Shown here one piece after another: positions 34,023-45,752 of a stretch of DNA of 64,000 nucleotides (positions are counted from its first letter, which is position 1; every line of letters begins with the position of its first letter). This DNA is from Takakia lepidozioides (Eukaryota; Streptophyta; Takakiopsida; Takakiales; Takakiaceae), in assembly GCA_030704615.1 (NCBI GenBank), contig CM060732.1, positions 50,263,053-50,327,052 of the forward strand, in the 5' to 3' direction. The notes beneath the pieces were generated by a model. It saw only the letters and a program-made list of their open reading frames with translations, did not search any database and was not told the DNA's origin. The translations under genes and the position numbers were made by a program.

Positions 34023-34483
34023 AATTACGCTTTGGAGTCTAGAAAGACTTGCATCCCAGGTTTAAAAGATGTCACCGGCTATTCTGCCAGGCGGAAGGTA
34101 TCCCCACACTTGAATTGTTCCAAGTTTTATGTCGGATCAGTGCCTTCGGTTCCACCACCAAGATGTCAAAGAGGATTTCGATGTCTTCGGATTCAACCAG
34201 TGAAGCAACCCCAAAGAAACCATCACTTTCAGACTTCGATTGGAATTAGTATCCATTCGTGCATCCACGATCCACCCGCCGGGGGTGGACATCAAAGTGT
34301 ATTCTCCTCGGGCTTTCCACAAGACATCTCCTTCCTCATGAAGTGATTATAGCGGATAAATCTGGTGTTCAAAGATTAATCTTTGTTGCTGATCTTTGTC
34401 TGGTACAGTATAGATGTTTGCTGGTGGGAATTAAGGCAGACATATAAACAGTCATGTGCAATTCATTACGAATTTTGAAACAG

Positions 34484-35030
34484 CGGCTGCGATAGAGATG
34501 CGACGCCTGCATGTGGCACGGGTCGATGGGCTGCTTGATGCAATTAATGTGCCCATGTCCATTTTTTGGCTGCTGCCGCAATACATGCTGACAGGCGTTT
34601 GTGAGGTTTCCATCAACGTGGGGCAGATGGAGTTCTTCTTGGACCAGGCCCCTGACTCTATGCGCAGCTTGGGCAATGCGCTCTACCTCAGCACTGTAGC
34701 AGTGGGAACCTTTGTTAGCAGCCTGGTGGTCACGTCGTCACCAAGATCACCCAAAATTCCAACGTCGGCTGCATAGGGAACAATCTAAATCGTAGTCACA
34801 TGCACTGTTTTTACTGGATGCTTACAGCTCTACTAGTTTTGTCAACACCATTATCTTTGTGCTATGCGCGTGCTGCTACACTTACAAGTCTACGGTCAGT
34901 AGATCTTGCAGACTCGAGTGACTCCGCAGACTCAAGTGGCCCCCTCAATGGCCACTATCAAAAGTCATCAAAATGGTTGCTAAACTTCAACATGTCAAGA
35001 CGAGTCAGAAGTCAAAAATGCAATTATTAA
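34484..35030 (+). pseudogene. NPF (NRT1/PTR) transporter, last exon
   Basis: After a CAG acceptor the plus strand reads AAIEMRRLHVARVDG, VPMSIFWLLPQYMLTGVCEV, VGQMEFFLDQAPDSMRSLGN and ALYLSTVAVGTFVSSLVV. This is the highly conserved C-terminal part of proton-coupled nitrate/peptide transporters (last membrane helices; the EFF.DQAP..MRS signature). A 2-nt or 1-nt shift near 34735-34742 breaks the frame; after it comes VTKITQNSNVGCIGNNLN, HMHCFYWMLTALLVL, matching the family's end. The ORF closes at 35030. Upstream exons, including the N-terminal helices, are not seen at 34.0-34.48 kb, so this is an orphan exon or a gene with exons lost. Confidence 0.85.
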
Positions 35031-36160
35031 CTCAAACAACGGCGGCACCACTCAAGTCCACTCAAGTCTTAGGACTTTGATATATTGGAAGGAAGACCTT
35101 GCCTTTGGGCCATGGAGCAAAACCCTGAGGATGGTCCGCGCGCTTTGAATCTTCATGGAAGGCATCGGAGCTGCAAGCGTGATGGCGCAGTCCAACATTG
35201 AGTGGGGAACTTCAGAGAGCTTTTTATTCACACTCTAAGGTAAGCTTGATGTGACAGTAAGAGCCCCATGTGGAGCCCTTAATAACCCCTTTACACGGCT
35301 GCTGGCTTCAAGCAAAGCCTTGGGACAATCATGGATCCAATACAGAAATCCAATACTCTTACACATGAAATCTGGTGAGGCCTGCAGCTAGCTAACTAGT
35401 CTACTGATTCCCTCTGGGACTACATGAAGAAGGTTTCAAGAGGAAGATGACTAAGATAAGCTCTGCCCATTTTCATCAAACTTGGGGTGGGATCTTGGCA
35501 TTTGGTTTCTGAACACTACATAGGGGAACGGAAGGGTCGATGATGCAAATTATCGATGCAAGTAATGACTGGGGGGAAGTTTGTTGTTTGATATTTTGCC
35601 ACTACCCATTACGTCTTTTATACCTACAAGAAAATTTTGTATGTGATTCCTAGCGAACGTGACAGGGCAGCATCCATTGTCCAACCTTCACTTAGTTTTC
35701 TTAAATGATATAAATTTTGTTATTCCAATTACAGTATATTACGGTTAGTTGCGTTGATAAACTTACTATATGTAGTAGTATGCTTATAATAAATATTTAA
35801 TGGATTGTTGTTTTTTCTAAATAAAAAATAAAAAATAAAAGGAGAGGAAGCCCTGTAAATCAATGTATGAAGCCAGACGTTTGTTTGTTTTGTTTTGTAG
35901 TGTTGAGATGTCCCAAACCGCGAGGCCCCAGCACTGGTGTTTGGTACCGTTGGAAAGCCCTCGACGAGGAGGGGTGCACCAGCTTGGTCTCACAATTTTT
36001 GGACATGCGGTGTGGGAGATACGGAATTCCAAGTACTTTTGGTCTCTGGAAATTAAGTTGGCATTCCTGGACAATGGTTGGAGCCTCGACGGGAGAGATA
36101 TCAAGGGAAAGGTCTCCGGTTCGAATCTGGTCGTAGGCCCCCGGGGAAAAAAATGCATTT
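35031..36160. other. Intergenic, no recognised gene
   Basis: Short ORFs only. The 35863-36168 plus-strand stretch is open in two frames but shows no known motif. 35690-35850 is AT-rich. Confidence 0.4.
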
Positions 36161-36164
36161 GGAC

Positions 36165-37270
36165 TTAGATGACGTTGGACACTTGGCTGAAAAAAAAAAA
36201 ATGGGGCCTTGACATGGGAGACGTACTTGGATACATAGGAGATTGCAACTTGGATAACCTGGATACACAGGGGATTGCATTTGGACTTAGATGACAGTGG
36301 ACATTTGGGCCTCTACATGGGAGATGCATGAATAGAAGATTGCACTTGGGCTTAGATGGGCCTCCACATAGGAGACGCACTTGGATACATAGGAAATTGC
36401 ACTTGGTCTTAGATTTCAATTCTTCACACATGGGCCAACGGCATAGGCTACACTATAGGTTGCACTTGGACTTCCTGAAAAATAGCAAAGTGGGCTTTCC
36501 TAGAACAATGACGTGGAGATCTCCCAAACTGCACGGTCTCTGGATTACACTTGGACATCGATGACAACGGACACTTGGGCCAATGGCATATGCTACCCTA
36601 GAGGTCATACTTGGGCCTAGACATAGGAGACACACTTGAATGCATAGGAGGGCTGGAAAAAAATGATGAAACTTAGATGACTTAGATGACATTGGACACT
36701 TGGGCCAAGGGCACAAGCTATCCGAGTGTCTAGAGGTTGCACTAGGGCCTCGACGTAGGAGATGCACTTGGATACATAGGAAATTATACTGGATACATAG
36801 GAGATTGGACTTGGGCTTAGATGACAGTGGACAATTGGGGCCTACATGGGAGATGCACTTGGATACGTGAACAGAAGATTGCACTTGGGCTTAGATGGGC
36901 CTCGACATAGGAGACGCACTTGGATACATAGGAAATTATACTTGGTCTTAGATTTCAATTCTTCACATATGGGCCAACAACATAGGCTACACTAGAGGTC
37001 GCACTTGGGCCTCAACATAGGAGACGCACTGGGATACATAGAAGATCTTACACTTGGGCTTAGATTATGAGAGTCAGTTTTTTTGTGAAATCTACGCAAA
37101 TATTTCTTTCTTTCTTTCTGTTGTATCTTCACATATTGAATGTAAATGTTACCCTAGAGGTCGCATTTGGGCCTCAACATAGGAGACGCACTTGGATACA
37201 TATGGGATTGCACTTGGGCGTAAATGACACTTGGGCCAACGGCACAGACTACCCTAGTCATATTAATAAA
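36165..37270. repeat. Degenerate satellite-like array
   Basis: The phrases GCACTTGGGC.T.GA.., ACATAGGAGACGCACTTGGATACATAGGA, TTGGGCCAACGGCATAGGCTACCCTAGAGGT and AGATGACAGTGGACA recur in varying order across about 1.1 kb. This looks like a complex minisatellite with units of about 60-120 bp. ORFs inside are artefacts of the repetition. Confidence 0.8.
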
Positions 37271-37732
37271 GGGAAACCCTGGAAAAATTAATCAGGACAC
37301 GAGGCCGTAAGGCTTACATCTTGGAAGATTGGGTAACACCCTAACCAGCCACTGAGGGCAAGCTTTAATTAACCACCACCCCTGTTCCATGTTTTTACTA
37401 GAAGAGAGAACTAGAGAAAGATGGCTCTAAGGCTGAAGCTGCAATTCTGTCTAACTACAGAAAATAATGAGGCAGTTGAAAAGTGGGGGGGAGGGGGGAG
37501 CCAATACTGAGAACTCAGCCAGAAGGCTCAGAACAAGTGAGCTGCCAGGAAACCTGCGAGGGAGATAAAGGCTGAACTGCCAGCCAACCTACACAGCCCA
37601 CTGCAAACAAAGAACTACAACACCTTAACTGATTAAGATCCTAAGTCCCTACTTGGCAAGGAGATAGCCCACAATTAAACCAAGAGAGACAATAGTAAGC
37701 TACCAAGAGCAAGCATAAAAAAAAGAAGGGGG
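37271..37732. other. Unassigned
   Basis: No gene recognised; purine-rich stretches (for example the G run at 37485-37499). Confidence 0.4.
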
Positions 37733-37815
37733 AGAGAAGACTCCGGCCGAAACCGGCGTAACTAAGAGCCACTTCGCCTCACGGTTGCTGCCCCCTTTCG
37801 AGGGTGGACCCTACC
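37733..37815 (-). mobile_element. Short SINE-like repeat, copy 2
   Basis: Inverted relative of 24596-24685: GAGAAGACTCCGGCCGAAACCGGCGTAACTAAGAGCC...CTTTCGAGGGTGGACCCTACCAC. On the minus strand its 3' end runs into a pyrimidine-rich tail (37700-37735). Confidence 0.55.
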
Positions 37816-38363
37816 ACAGTAACAGAGTCAACATTTTTCTCTAAGAGGCTCAAAATCTAAATGAGCTCTAACACTAGAATCCCGGTGTCTCGGTGACGCC
37901 AGTTGATGTCCTGCTCCTCAACCCTGTCGGGGAGGCCAAGTGGGTGGGGGAGGCACTAGTCGACTATAGGTCTGGATGCCCAACGTACTCCTTCACCTTG
38001 TCTTTGACAAAGAAGTCCAGAGTGCCCCCATTCGGCATCAAATTGCGAGAGAAAGGTAGCCTGCCGGCTCCGCAGAGCATCTACAAACTGTGACCAACCG
38101 CCCCTCCCACAATTTACGCCCCTGTACCAATAAGTCAAAAAAGATAGAGGCCAAGGAAGCTTTGGCACAAAATGAGAGCACAACGGGCTTTCCAAATATG
38201 CTAGAGGCCAAGCCCGCGAAGTGCGACCTAGGCTTGGCAAGATGGGAGGAAGTATTGAGTATAGAGTATTGAGTATAGAAGAAGAAGATGAAGTATTGAG
38301 AAGAATTAACAGAGGATCCCTGCAATCAAAACTATGGGCCAACAAATATATGGAGAATGGATT

Positions 38364-38776
38364 CTAGACTAAATAAATGTCGCAAAAGGACAAGACATGA
38401 AACAATGCTAGTATGTCTCCACTTCCCCAGAAGAGCAAGACCTGCACAAGAGTTTCAAGAGCCAATTGACAAGAGAAAATGGGGATAATGTGATTGCACA
38501 GTTTCCAAAGGAAGGCCGATATCTTCGCAGCACACTGCTTCCGCCAAACATCCACCCAAATGAGTTTCCAAGCCAATTCAAGGACTGAGATGGGAGCCCA
38601 CTTAGCCGACAGCTTAGCAGTTTTAGGGTGAGGGTTGAGAAGGATCTTGTACCCCAACTTGACCGTGTAAGCAAAGAAGGGTTTGCTATTATCCTGCACA
38701 TGCTAGGTCCATTCCCCGGGATCCCTTTGAAGATGGGCCAGAGGGGTGTTAAGAAACCAAAACACCGAGATTGCAT
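38364..38776 (-). pseudogene. LINE C-terminal (zf-RVT) remnant
   Basis: Overlapping minus-strand frames read KPFFAYTVKLGYKILL, WKLIWVDVWRKQCAAKISAF and LWKLCNHIIPIF. This resembles the W..IW....PPKI..FLW region found after the RT in plant LINEs. It is short and frameshifted, with no RT in the vicinity. Confidence 0.65.
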
Positions 38777-38819
38777 GACCCCATTGCTCTAAAGTACCTA
38801 CCCCATTGTAAACCGTGTT

Positions 38820-40650
38820 AAGTACCGTTCCTACAACATCAATGGTTCTAACCGTGGTGGGTAGTGTGTCGGTAAGGTGATGATTGCACTGTTGGCGAGA
38901 TTTTGGGTTCGATTCTTGATGGGAGGCTATTGTAGTATATACTGTAACCCGGGTACCGGTACCCCAATCGGTGTAACCCTCTGTAACCTCGATCTCTCAT
39001 GTAACTCTTATTAGTCCATTTTATACTTGGTTAAATTTCGAGACCAAGTGAGTTACACCGACTGGAGTTACACACCCCCTCGTGTAACCCCAAGTGGAAT
39101 TCACTCCCCATCATATAACCCAGCGTAACCCCAACTGGAGTTTACACTCTTTCAGTTCCCTGTCACTCTCAAGAGATGGTGGGGAAGATTTGACGTGCCA
39201 AAAACCGGCATACCATCCTATCAGAGGTTGCACGTGGTGTGAGTTAAGTTCTTACCTCATTTCTATTATCTTCCTCATGAGTGAGGGTGTAACTTTTTAT
39301 CCCCCATCATCCATAGGGATGAACATTATAGTTATGTGCATATGTATTATATCCACATCCTATCAAAAGTGTAGGCAATTTGACTATTGCTTTTAGAAGA
39401 TTATATTAAAATAATCTGCCCCACTTTGTAAATGTACTCCAAAATAGCTTGGACAAAAAAAGTTTGACTACAAAATTCAAGTATCGAGTTGAGTTTTCCC
39501 AGACATAGGCCCTCCGTAATCTGATTATATAGCACCTAAAGAACTGTCTCCCCCAAAAATTAGATCAAAATTCCAAAGTTTGAGATAGGCTGGCTTCTAT
39601 GTGAAATCTGGGGGATAAATTGTGCTTCTTTCCCAAGTACATCCATGAGCATGACCCAAATTAGGTCGTGTCGTCCTTAGGGGTTAACATTTGGAGTTTT
39701 ATTCAGTTTTCTTTTGGGCAGCTTAAAAGATGATGATGATGATGTGGTTGATGATGACGTGCCCTATGCAACGTGGCGACGACGACGTAGCACTATGGCT
39801 GCTGGCACCCTATTCTTGCCCTGATTATCATAATTCCGCGTGTTTTTTTTGTTTTGTGTTTTTTGGGCAGCCCAAAAAATGACAACGACGATGTGGCTGA
39901 CGATGACATGTCCCACGAAATGCAGCGAGGATGAATTGGCACTACGGCACCCTACTCTTGCTTTGCAAACATATTACCCTATAACTGTGGATTGTACTCG
40001 AGCCAATTTTTTTTCTTGCTTATGCTGCACTCACGCATAATAACAAGATATGACACTTCCCCAAGGAAGTGTAAATTATGGTGTCTCTTGACCCCGAAGG
40101 AGTACTGCCTTCCAGCAGGAAGGTGGACACCTTTGTGACACCAATCGGTGGATTGAACCCACAACCACTTCCGATGTGGTATGTGCCCATTACCACTGGG
40201 CTACAACTTGGTTGTAGCGCTCACACACTATGAGCCCCATAGCTTCTTTAGGGTCTTAACCCTTAAACGCGAGGCGACCCGTCTCATTTTTTCATCCAGC
40301 CGTAACTTGGTTGAAATTATAAATCACTGGGCTTTGGTGGAAGTTGGAACAGCATGCAAATAGGAGGCAACTGAGAGATATTTTGGGCCTTCTTTTTGTT
40401 GAATACTTGGTAAGCTTACCTTCTCCTCCTCGTGCGCAGCATTGCCCGAAAGCATCCCCGTGCTTTCAACTACCGTTTTTTGTTTAGACGACAAGTGAGC
40501 TTGATTCTGGGGTGGAAAGAGAGGAGAGGAAGGTGACAAACAAGGCTTTCAGTGACGAGGTGAACGAAGTTTCAGAGAACATGTCTGGCCAGATGAGGAT
40601 TGTCACACAGTTCAGGGACTTGGCTCAAGCGAAGCGGTCCACACCTGCCA
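38820..40650. other. Intergenic with local duplications
   Basis: 38950-39140 repeats GTGTAACCCC/GAGTTACAC motifs. 39715-39960 is a degenerate tandem duplication (GGGCAGC.TAAAA.ATGA.. to CACCCTA.TCTTGC twice). No gene recognised. Confidence 0.55.
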
Positions 40651-41977
40651 CACTACTATATTTAGGGGGTGTTAGTGACGCCCATAGGCACCCCGCGCCA
40701 ACCCCATTGCGACTACAGTGTCACATAGGGGCCCGCCCCGGCCTTGCGATATTGGGGCGTCGCACCGCCGGTGCTGCCACAACGTCGCCGGAATTGGGGC
40801 GTGACCGCCACCGCGATGGGGGGTTGCGACGCCTGGGCGTCGCAGCCATGCTTTGCGACGCTCCTGGGAGACAACCACGCCGGGGAGTTGCAACGGCACC
40901 CCCTCCCACTTAGGCGCCCCCACCAGCACGCTGGGGGGTTGCGATGCCCCCGGGAGGCTGCGACGCTAGGGAAACGCAATGGCGTCGCCGGGACGTCACA
41001 GCGCCATAGCCCCAGCTCGTGAGGTCACAGTCGCGGCAACCCAACGACGCTTTTGGGACGGCAGGGGGTGGTTTTTATTTTATTTTATTTTATTTTCCTC
41101 CCCTCTTCCGGGCATTGCGACCCCCCGCCGTTGCAAAAGCGTCGCTAGGTTGCCGCAACTGTGACCCCACGAGCTAGGGCTGTAGCACTGTGTCGTACCG
41201 GCGACGCCGTTGCGATTCCCTGGCGTTGCAGCCTCCTAGGGGCGTCGCAACCCTATAGCGCTGGAACTTAGGCCCTTGATAGATATTTGTCCTTCAAGAA
41301 CTTTGGGGACAAGTCTCGGTGCAAATTCCAGCTGTAAGAGCTCCTACATAGTGCTTATAATCTGTACCATCTAGGATGACACAGTGGTAGTCACCAGGAG
41401 TTAAATCTTGATATGTATATATATACTTAGACTGTTTTTGTAATACATAGATGTGTTGGTTAGTGTGGAGTATCTTATAAATGTTATAACGTAGAGGTCC
41501 TAGGTTCAAGTATGCATTGCCTAATATATGTAGTACATTGTATGAACTGCCATTGGACAAAACCAGAGTCAATGATCAACTAGTTTTTGAAATTCAAATT
41601 TCACATTTAAATTTAAATTTTCCTACCTAAATTCAAATGTACCCTACTAAACTTCGACGTCTGGGGTCGCACTCTCGACTGTCGGGCGGCATCGCAAAAA
41701 AGAGGGGAAAATAATAATAAAAATAAAATAAAATAAAAAATAAAAAATTGCGACTCCCAGACATCGCAGGTCAATGCCGGGGGGTCCCAAGGGTTTAGCG
41801 ATTCTCTGAGGTCGCTAATTAGCGACGTTTCGGGACCGACATCGCAAAACGCCCCAACGTTCCCCGGGCGCCATAGAGTATCTCCGTCGCAAATCGTGGC
41901 GGTTGGAGGTCGCTGGGCCATCGCTAAACCCAAACCACCCCCCCAAAAAAATAAAAAAATAAAAAAATGCAGTAGTG
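40651..41977. mobile_element. Second CACTA-type element, 1.3 kb, GC-rich, non-autonomous
   Basis: Left terminus CACTACTATATTTAGGGGG; right terminus inward on the minus strand CACTACTGCATTTTTTT. The interior flanks are dense in GCGACG/CGTCGC motifs (GCGTCGCA, GGGGTTGCGACG) on both sides, as expected for CACTA subterminal repeats, around a less structured core. The flanking triplets are CCA and TCA, an imperfect 3-bp duplication. No transposase. Confidence 0.6.
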
Positions 41978-42151
41978 TCAGTTCGAGTTTCCATCCTCTT
42001 CGAGCACGCGTGAGGATAAGATGTGAGATTGGGTCTAATGTGCCAGGTATGACATAGTTGTATACCATTGACGGAAACTATGCTGCTCATGGTAGTGACC
42101 CATGTAAGGCTCATTTGAGTGATATGTCTGTGAATCTACTTGGCAGAGGTG

Positions 42152-42713
42152 TTAACTAGTGTTGTGCAGTTATTTGATTTTTTGATTCAGCCGGTTACGG
42201 ATGTTTAACTTTAACTTTGTGTTCATATCCTCCGGTTCCGGGGTTTTGGAGCTTTTCCGTTTCTGATATCCTGCCGGTTGGCAGCAAATACAAAATTTAA
42301 CCCTATGCGGTTATGAACAAATGGAGTTTATGTCAGGATGGCCTCCGGCCGGTCAGTATCCGGTTATCAAACAAGTCTAATTTTATTTTAATAACATAAA
42401 ATAACCCAAACTAAAAATCTAATGTATTAAAAATACTAATGAAATAATGCGTGCCCCTCTGAACGTGCCCCTCCGGATATATGGGTTCATAACTTGCTTC
42501 TTTTGGCCACTAGTTCCGGTTCAAATCAGATTTAAATAAAATACAAAATCACTGGTTCTCAACCGGATCCGGTTATTTCATCTTTTCAGATCCGGCGATT
42601 CTTATCGGAGGCGGATTTTTTATTTTTTTAACCTCCTGCAGATCCACATATATATATATCTGGGTTGGGACCCGCCAGGGGTTTGAGGCTGAATCAAATA
42701 TCCGCCCAACACT
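42152..42713. mobile_element. Non-autonomous hAT-like element
   Basis: Left AGTGTTGTGCAG...GATTTTTTGATTCAGCC; right end inward on the minus strand AGTGTTGGGCGGATATTTGATTCAGCC. The arms are imperfect inverted repeats starting with the AGTGTTG typical of many hAT elements. CCGGTT and its variants recur through the element. A clean 8-bp duplication was not found. Confidence 0.5.
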
Positions 42714-42719
42714 GAACCT

Positions 42720-43200
42720 GTTAATTTGGTGGCTCCAATGAATGTGCATAGCTTAGAAGTCCGGGAATCTCTGCCTCGGGATGTCGAAATGGTGTCTATG
42801 GATAGGTATGAGGGTGATAAATGTGAGAAAGGTGATTTGGAAATAGATCTTGCAGAGGAGATCTTGGATGCGACCAATGCATCATTTGCCACTTTGTTTG
42901 CTCCTGGTCAATGGGAGTGCAGAGATACTTTTAGTGAGAGAGAGACCTTTTTGGGGTTCCAATGCATGTGCAGTACCAGACTTACATGCATGGTGTTGAT
43001 GTCCAAGAGATTCAGTTGCGATGTGCATAATATAGCAGCTGAAGACTCACAAATGGTAGCATAGAGTATTTTCTTTCCTTTTGGACACCTGCACCATAGT
43101 GAATTCTTATCTGTTGTATGTCTGTCACATGAAACTTATGGGCTTACGATGGATGAGCCACCTGGAATTCACATTGGCCGTGGCACACAGTATCACATCA
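42720..43200 (+). pseudogene. piggyBac-like (DDE_Tnp_1_7) transposase remnant
   Basis: Plus-strand frames carry YQTYMHGVDVQEIQLRC (about 42973-43023) and, after stops and shifts, DTCTIVNSYLLYVCHM and MSHLEFTLAVAH (43081-43190). The pair matches the D-x-QLR followed by W..R.FFFLLD..VNSY layout of piggyBac-derived transposases. The preceding open stretch (42726-42920) is of unknown origin. It is dead. Confidence 0.55.
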
Positions 43201-43204
43201 CATA

Positions 43205-43232
43205 GTCAAGTTCATGTGCACATGAACTTGAC
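43205..43232. repeat. Perfect 28-bp palindrome
   Basis: Two 14-bp halves, GTCAAGTTCATGTG and CACATGAACTTGAC, with no spacer. Confidence 0.95.
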
Positions 43233-43403
43233 CACAGGGTTGGCAGTGTTGCCTTCGAGGTGACATTTTTCTTTGCACAACCAGCTTCGTCATGTATGCA
43301 TTCAATGCAACATGTACGAACTCATTACTTTTGTCCCTAGTGCGATAATGCGTTCATGTGTCTTGGTTCATGCTGGTGTCAAACACACCTCGTCCGGGCA
43401 AGG

Positions 43404-44605
43404 GGAATGCCTCCGCGTGAGCCTGGCCGCGTGAGCGAGTGAGGCGTAGCCAGGCTCACGCCACGTCAGTAGTTCCTGCCATGTTGGTTCTCACCAGTCT
43501 AGTTCACACCACGTCATTCACATAGGCACGGTCCTATAACCGCAGACAAAATAGCGTGAAGGGGCCCTATAGCCGCGGACTTGAGCATTCGGCACATAAG
43601 AAACCATATTTGGGCGATGAGAAGAAGTGCAGAACAAAAGGTTCGAATGAATATTGCTGAATGATTGTGTTTGGAGAGAAATATAAGTGGGCATCGTGCA
43701 AGGCTACAGACATTCTATCGCAAGTGAACTTGCACGTTCACAGAACTTCGGCGCTCACTCACTTTGGGAAGACAGTCTGCCTCTCTGTAAATACGGACTT
43801 CTTTTCGCTTCACATTCCTCACAAGGGATGTGAAGCGAAAGGGAGTCCGCATGTGCACAGATGTTGGCCTTGTTCGCAACCTTGTCAACAGCCCACGCAC
43901 AGAAGCTCAAGAGGGTTGATGATGCAAGAATATCTCAGTATGAGGCCATTGGTTTCTACTCCAATCAATCAGAAAAGTCACGATTCCTCAGTCTGCACAC
44001 AAGTTTTTTCTTGGGGCAAAAGCCTCTCCTTAGCAAGGGGGATTTTTATTTTTTTATAATTTTCATCCCCCCCAGTGTGCGGTGCCGCACACCCTTTCTG
44101 CCCATTGAAAAACACCGAACTCGGGACCCAATCAAGCTCATGGAGAAGGTTCCATGGAGTGTTGAAAGGGATAGACAAGAATGCACCCACGGTCTGCGGC
44201 ACCGCACACCATTTAAGCTCCCTTTGAATGTGTGCTTTGAGTGGAAGGGTAGGAATGGAGGCTGCTATTTGGGGTTCACAACAATGTACGGTGGATTCTT
44301 GCTTGAAGACATCGAATGGATGCGAATGGATCTCATTTCATTTCTGGTTTGTCAATTGTGGTTTTCTGGTTTCATGTTTTGATGAATGAATCCCACGGTT
44401 ATAGGCCCCTCAGTTATAGGTGCCATATCTTTCTGGTGACGTGGCGATGGCTGTACTAGCGCCACGTCAGCATACCCACACCACGTCGGCAAGCTCACGC
44501 CACGTCAGCGTGAACATATGCTCACCCCACATCAGTTGGTGTGAGCGTAGGCTCACACCACGTCAGCATTGTGTGAGCGTACGCTCACGCCATTGCGTCG
44601 TTGTT
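43404..44605. mobile_element. 1.2-kb relative of the 11.2-kb transposon, with 9-bp duplication
   Basis: CGGGCAAGG at 43395-43403 is repeated at 44606-44614. The left end GGAATGCCTCCGCGTGAGCCTGG and right end GCTCACGCCATTGCGTCGTTGTT match the ends of the element at 11217-22393. Subterminal sequence is full of GTGAGC/GCTCAC palindromes, CCACGTCAGC and CCTATAACCGC. Internal sequence includes a long hairpin (43794-43849) and CGGTGCCGCACACC repeats. No transposase. It is a miniature, non-autonomous member of the family. Confidence 0.8.
43794..43849. repeat. Long hairpin inside the 1.2-kb element
   Basis: Arms 43794-43815 and 43828-43849 pair over 20 of 22 bases around a 12-bp loop. Confidence 0.9.
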
Positions 44606-44615
44606 CGGGCAAGGT

Positions 44616-45752
44616 GAAATGGTGTTATTGAGGCTGCCGATTTTGGGACACGAGGATGAATCGGCAATTGCATGACAGTAACTAAATGTAGGTGTGTGAG
44701 TGTGTGTGTAGGGCAGGGATCACTTATATATGTGGGTGTGTTGTTTGGCAGGGATGGCCGTGTGGAGTGTGATGTGCATACAGTTGATCGGAGTGTTATG
44801 TGTTCGCTGCCACAATGGGCTATTGGGATTTCATTGACCATGCATGTGTGTGTGTGGGTGGGTGAGTGTGTATGTACGTGCGTGCGTGCGTGCGTGCGTT
44901 GCTTTGGGAGGGGGGGGTTGTCTGCATATGAGGGCAGAGAAGGGGGTTCGATCCCCCCTCAGTTCACAGTAAGCTCGTTCCTTTCCAGTGAGTGAGTGAG
45001 GAAAGAGGTGGTTGAAGGTGTCACGGGAGAATGAACGACGTGTTTGAAGGGCAGTTGAAGTCGGGTGGATGGCGGGCCTATGCAAAAGGTGAAGTGGGTC
45101 AGCGGGCTTGTTTGGGCGACGTGGCCCTGAGAAGTAGGTGCTTAGTGACGTGGCCTGAAAAATGTTGCTGGAGACAGTGCTAAGTCCGGCAAGCCTTTGC
45201 CTGACTTATCACATAAACCTCCATCGGTGTTGTAATCTTACTCAAATTTGTCTAGATATTGGGCAGTGCGTTGTACTATTCATAATGCAAAGATTGACCA
45301 TTGGAAATTGCATTTGGCCAAGCATTTGAGGACACCATGGGAGGCATCTTTGATGTTGTTGAAAATATGAAATTTTGGCCCCTCCCCATTCACATATAAA
45401 GCAACCCCCTCCAATTCTTTGAGGTTTGACCTCAAATTTGGTGGTATTTCATTTTGCATGTGAATATGGAGAGGATTTATCCACCAAATTTCTGAACATG
45501 GCCCTGGGGCTTGGTCAAACCTGACATTCACATGCATTTTCCATATTTCCAACAAAATGATCTATTTTGTTTTGTTATAATTTCCTAATTCCAACGGTGG
45601 AATCTGCCAAGATTTTCTGAGGATGTGTATCCGACATGTACGAATGGTTCAATGGTTCATCTTTGTGGATGACTGGGGGTAGGTAGATATAGGCTATTAT
45701 CCTTAAGGTGGGTTTTGTCAAAAAAAATAAAAACAGCTCTCGTTGCTTAAGG
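44616..45752. other. Intergenic with TG-rich microsatellite
   Basis: TGTGTG/GTGCGTGCG runs at 44693-44720 and 44843-44900. No gene recognised in the remainder. Confidence 0.6.

Noticed and set aside
36165-37291. ORFs with repeated CIQV/GPS residues
   Set aside because: Products of the satellite-like array.
40512-41164. GC-rich ORFs with Ala/Arg composition
   Set aside because: They lie in the CGTCGC-rich arms of the CACTA-type element and are open because of base composition, on both strands.
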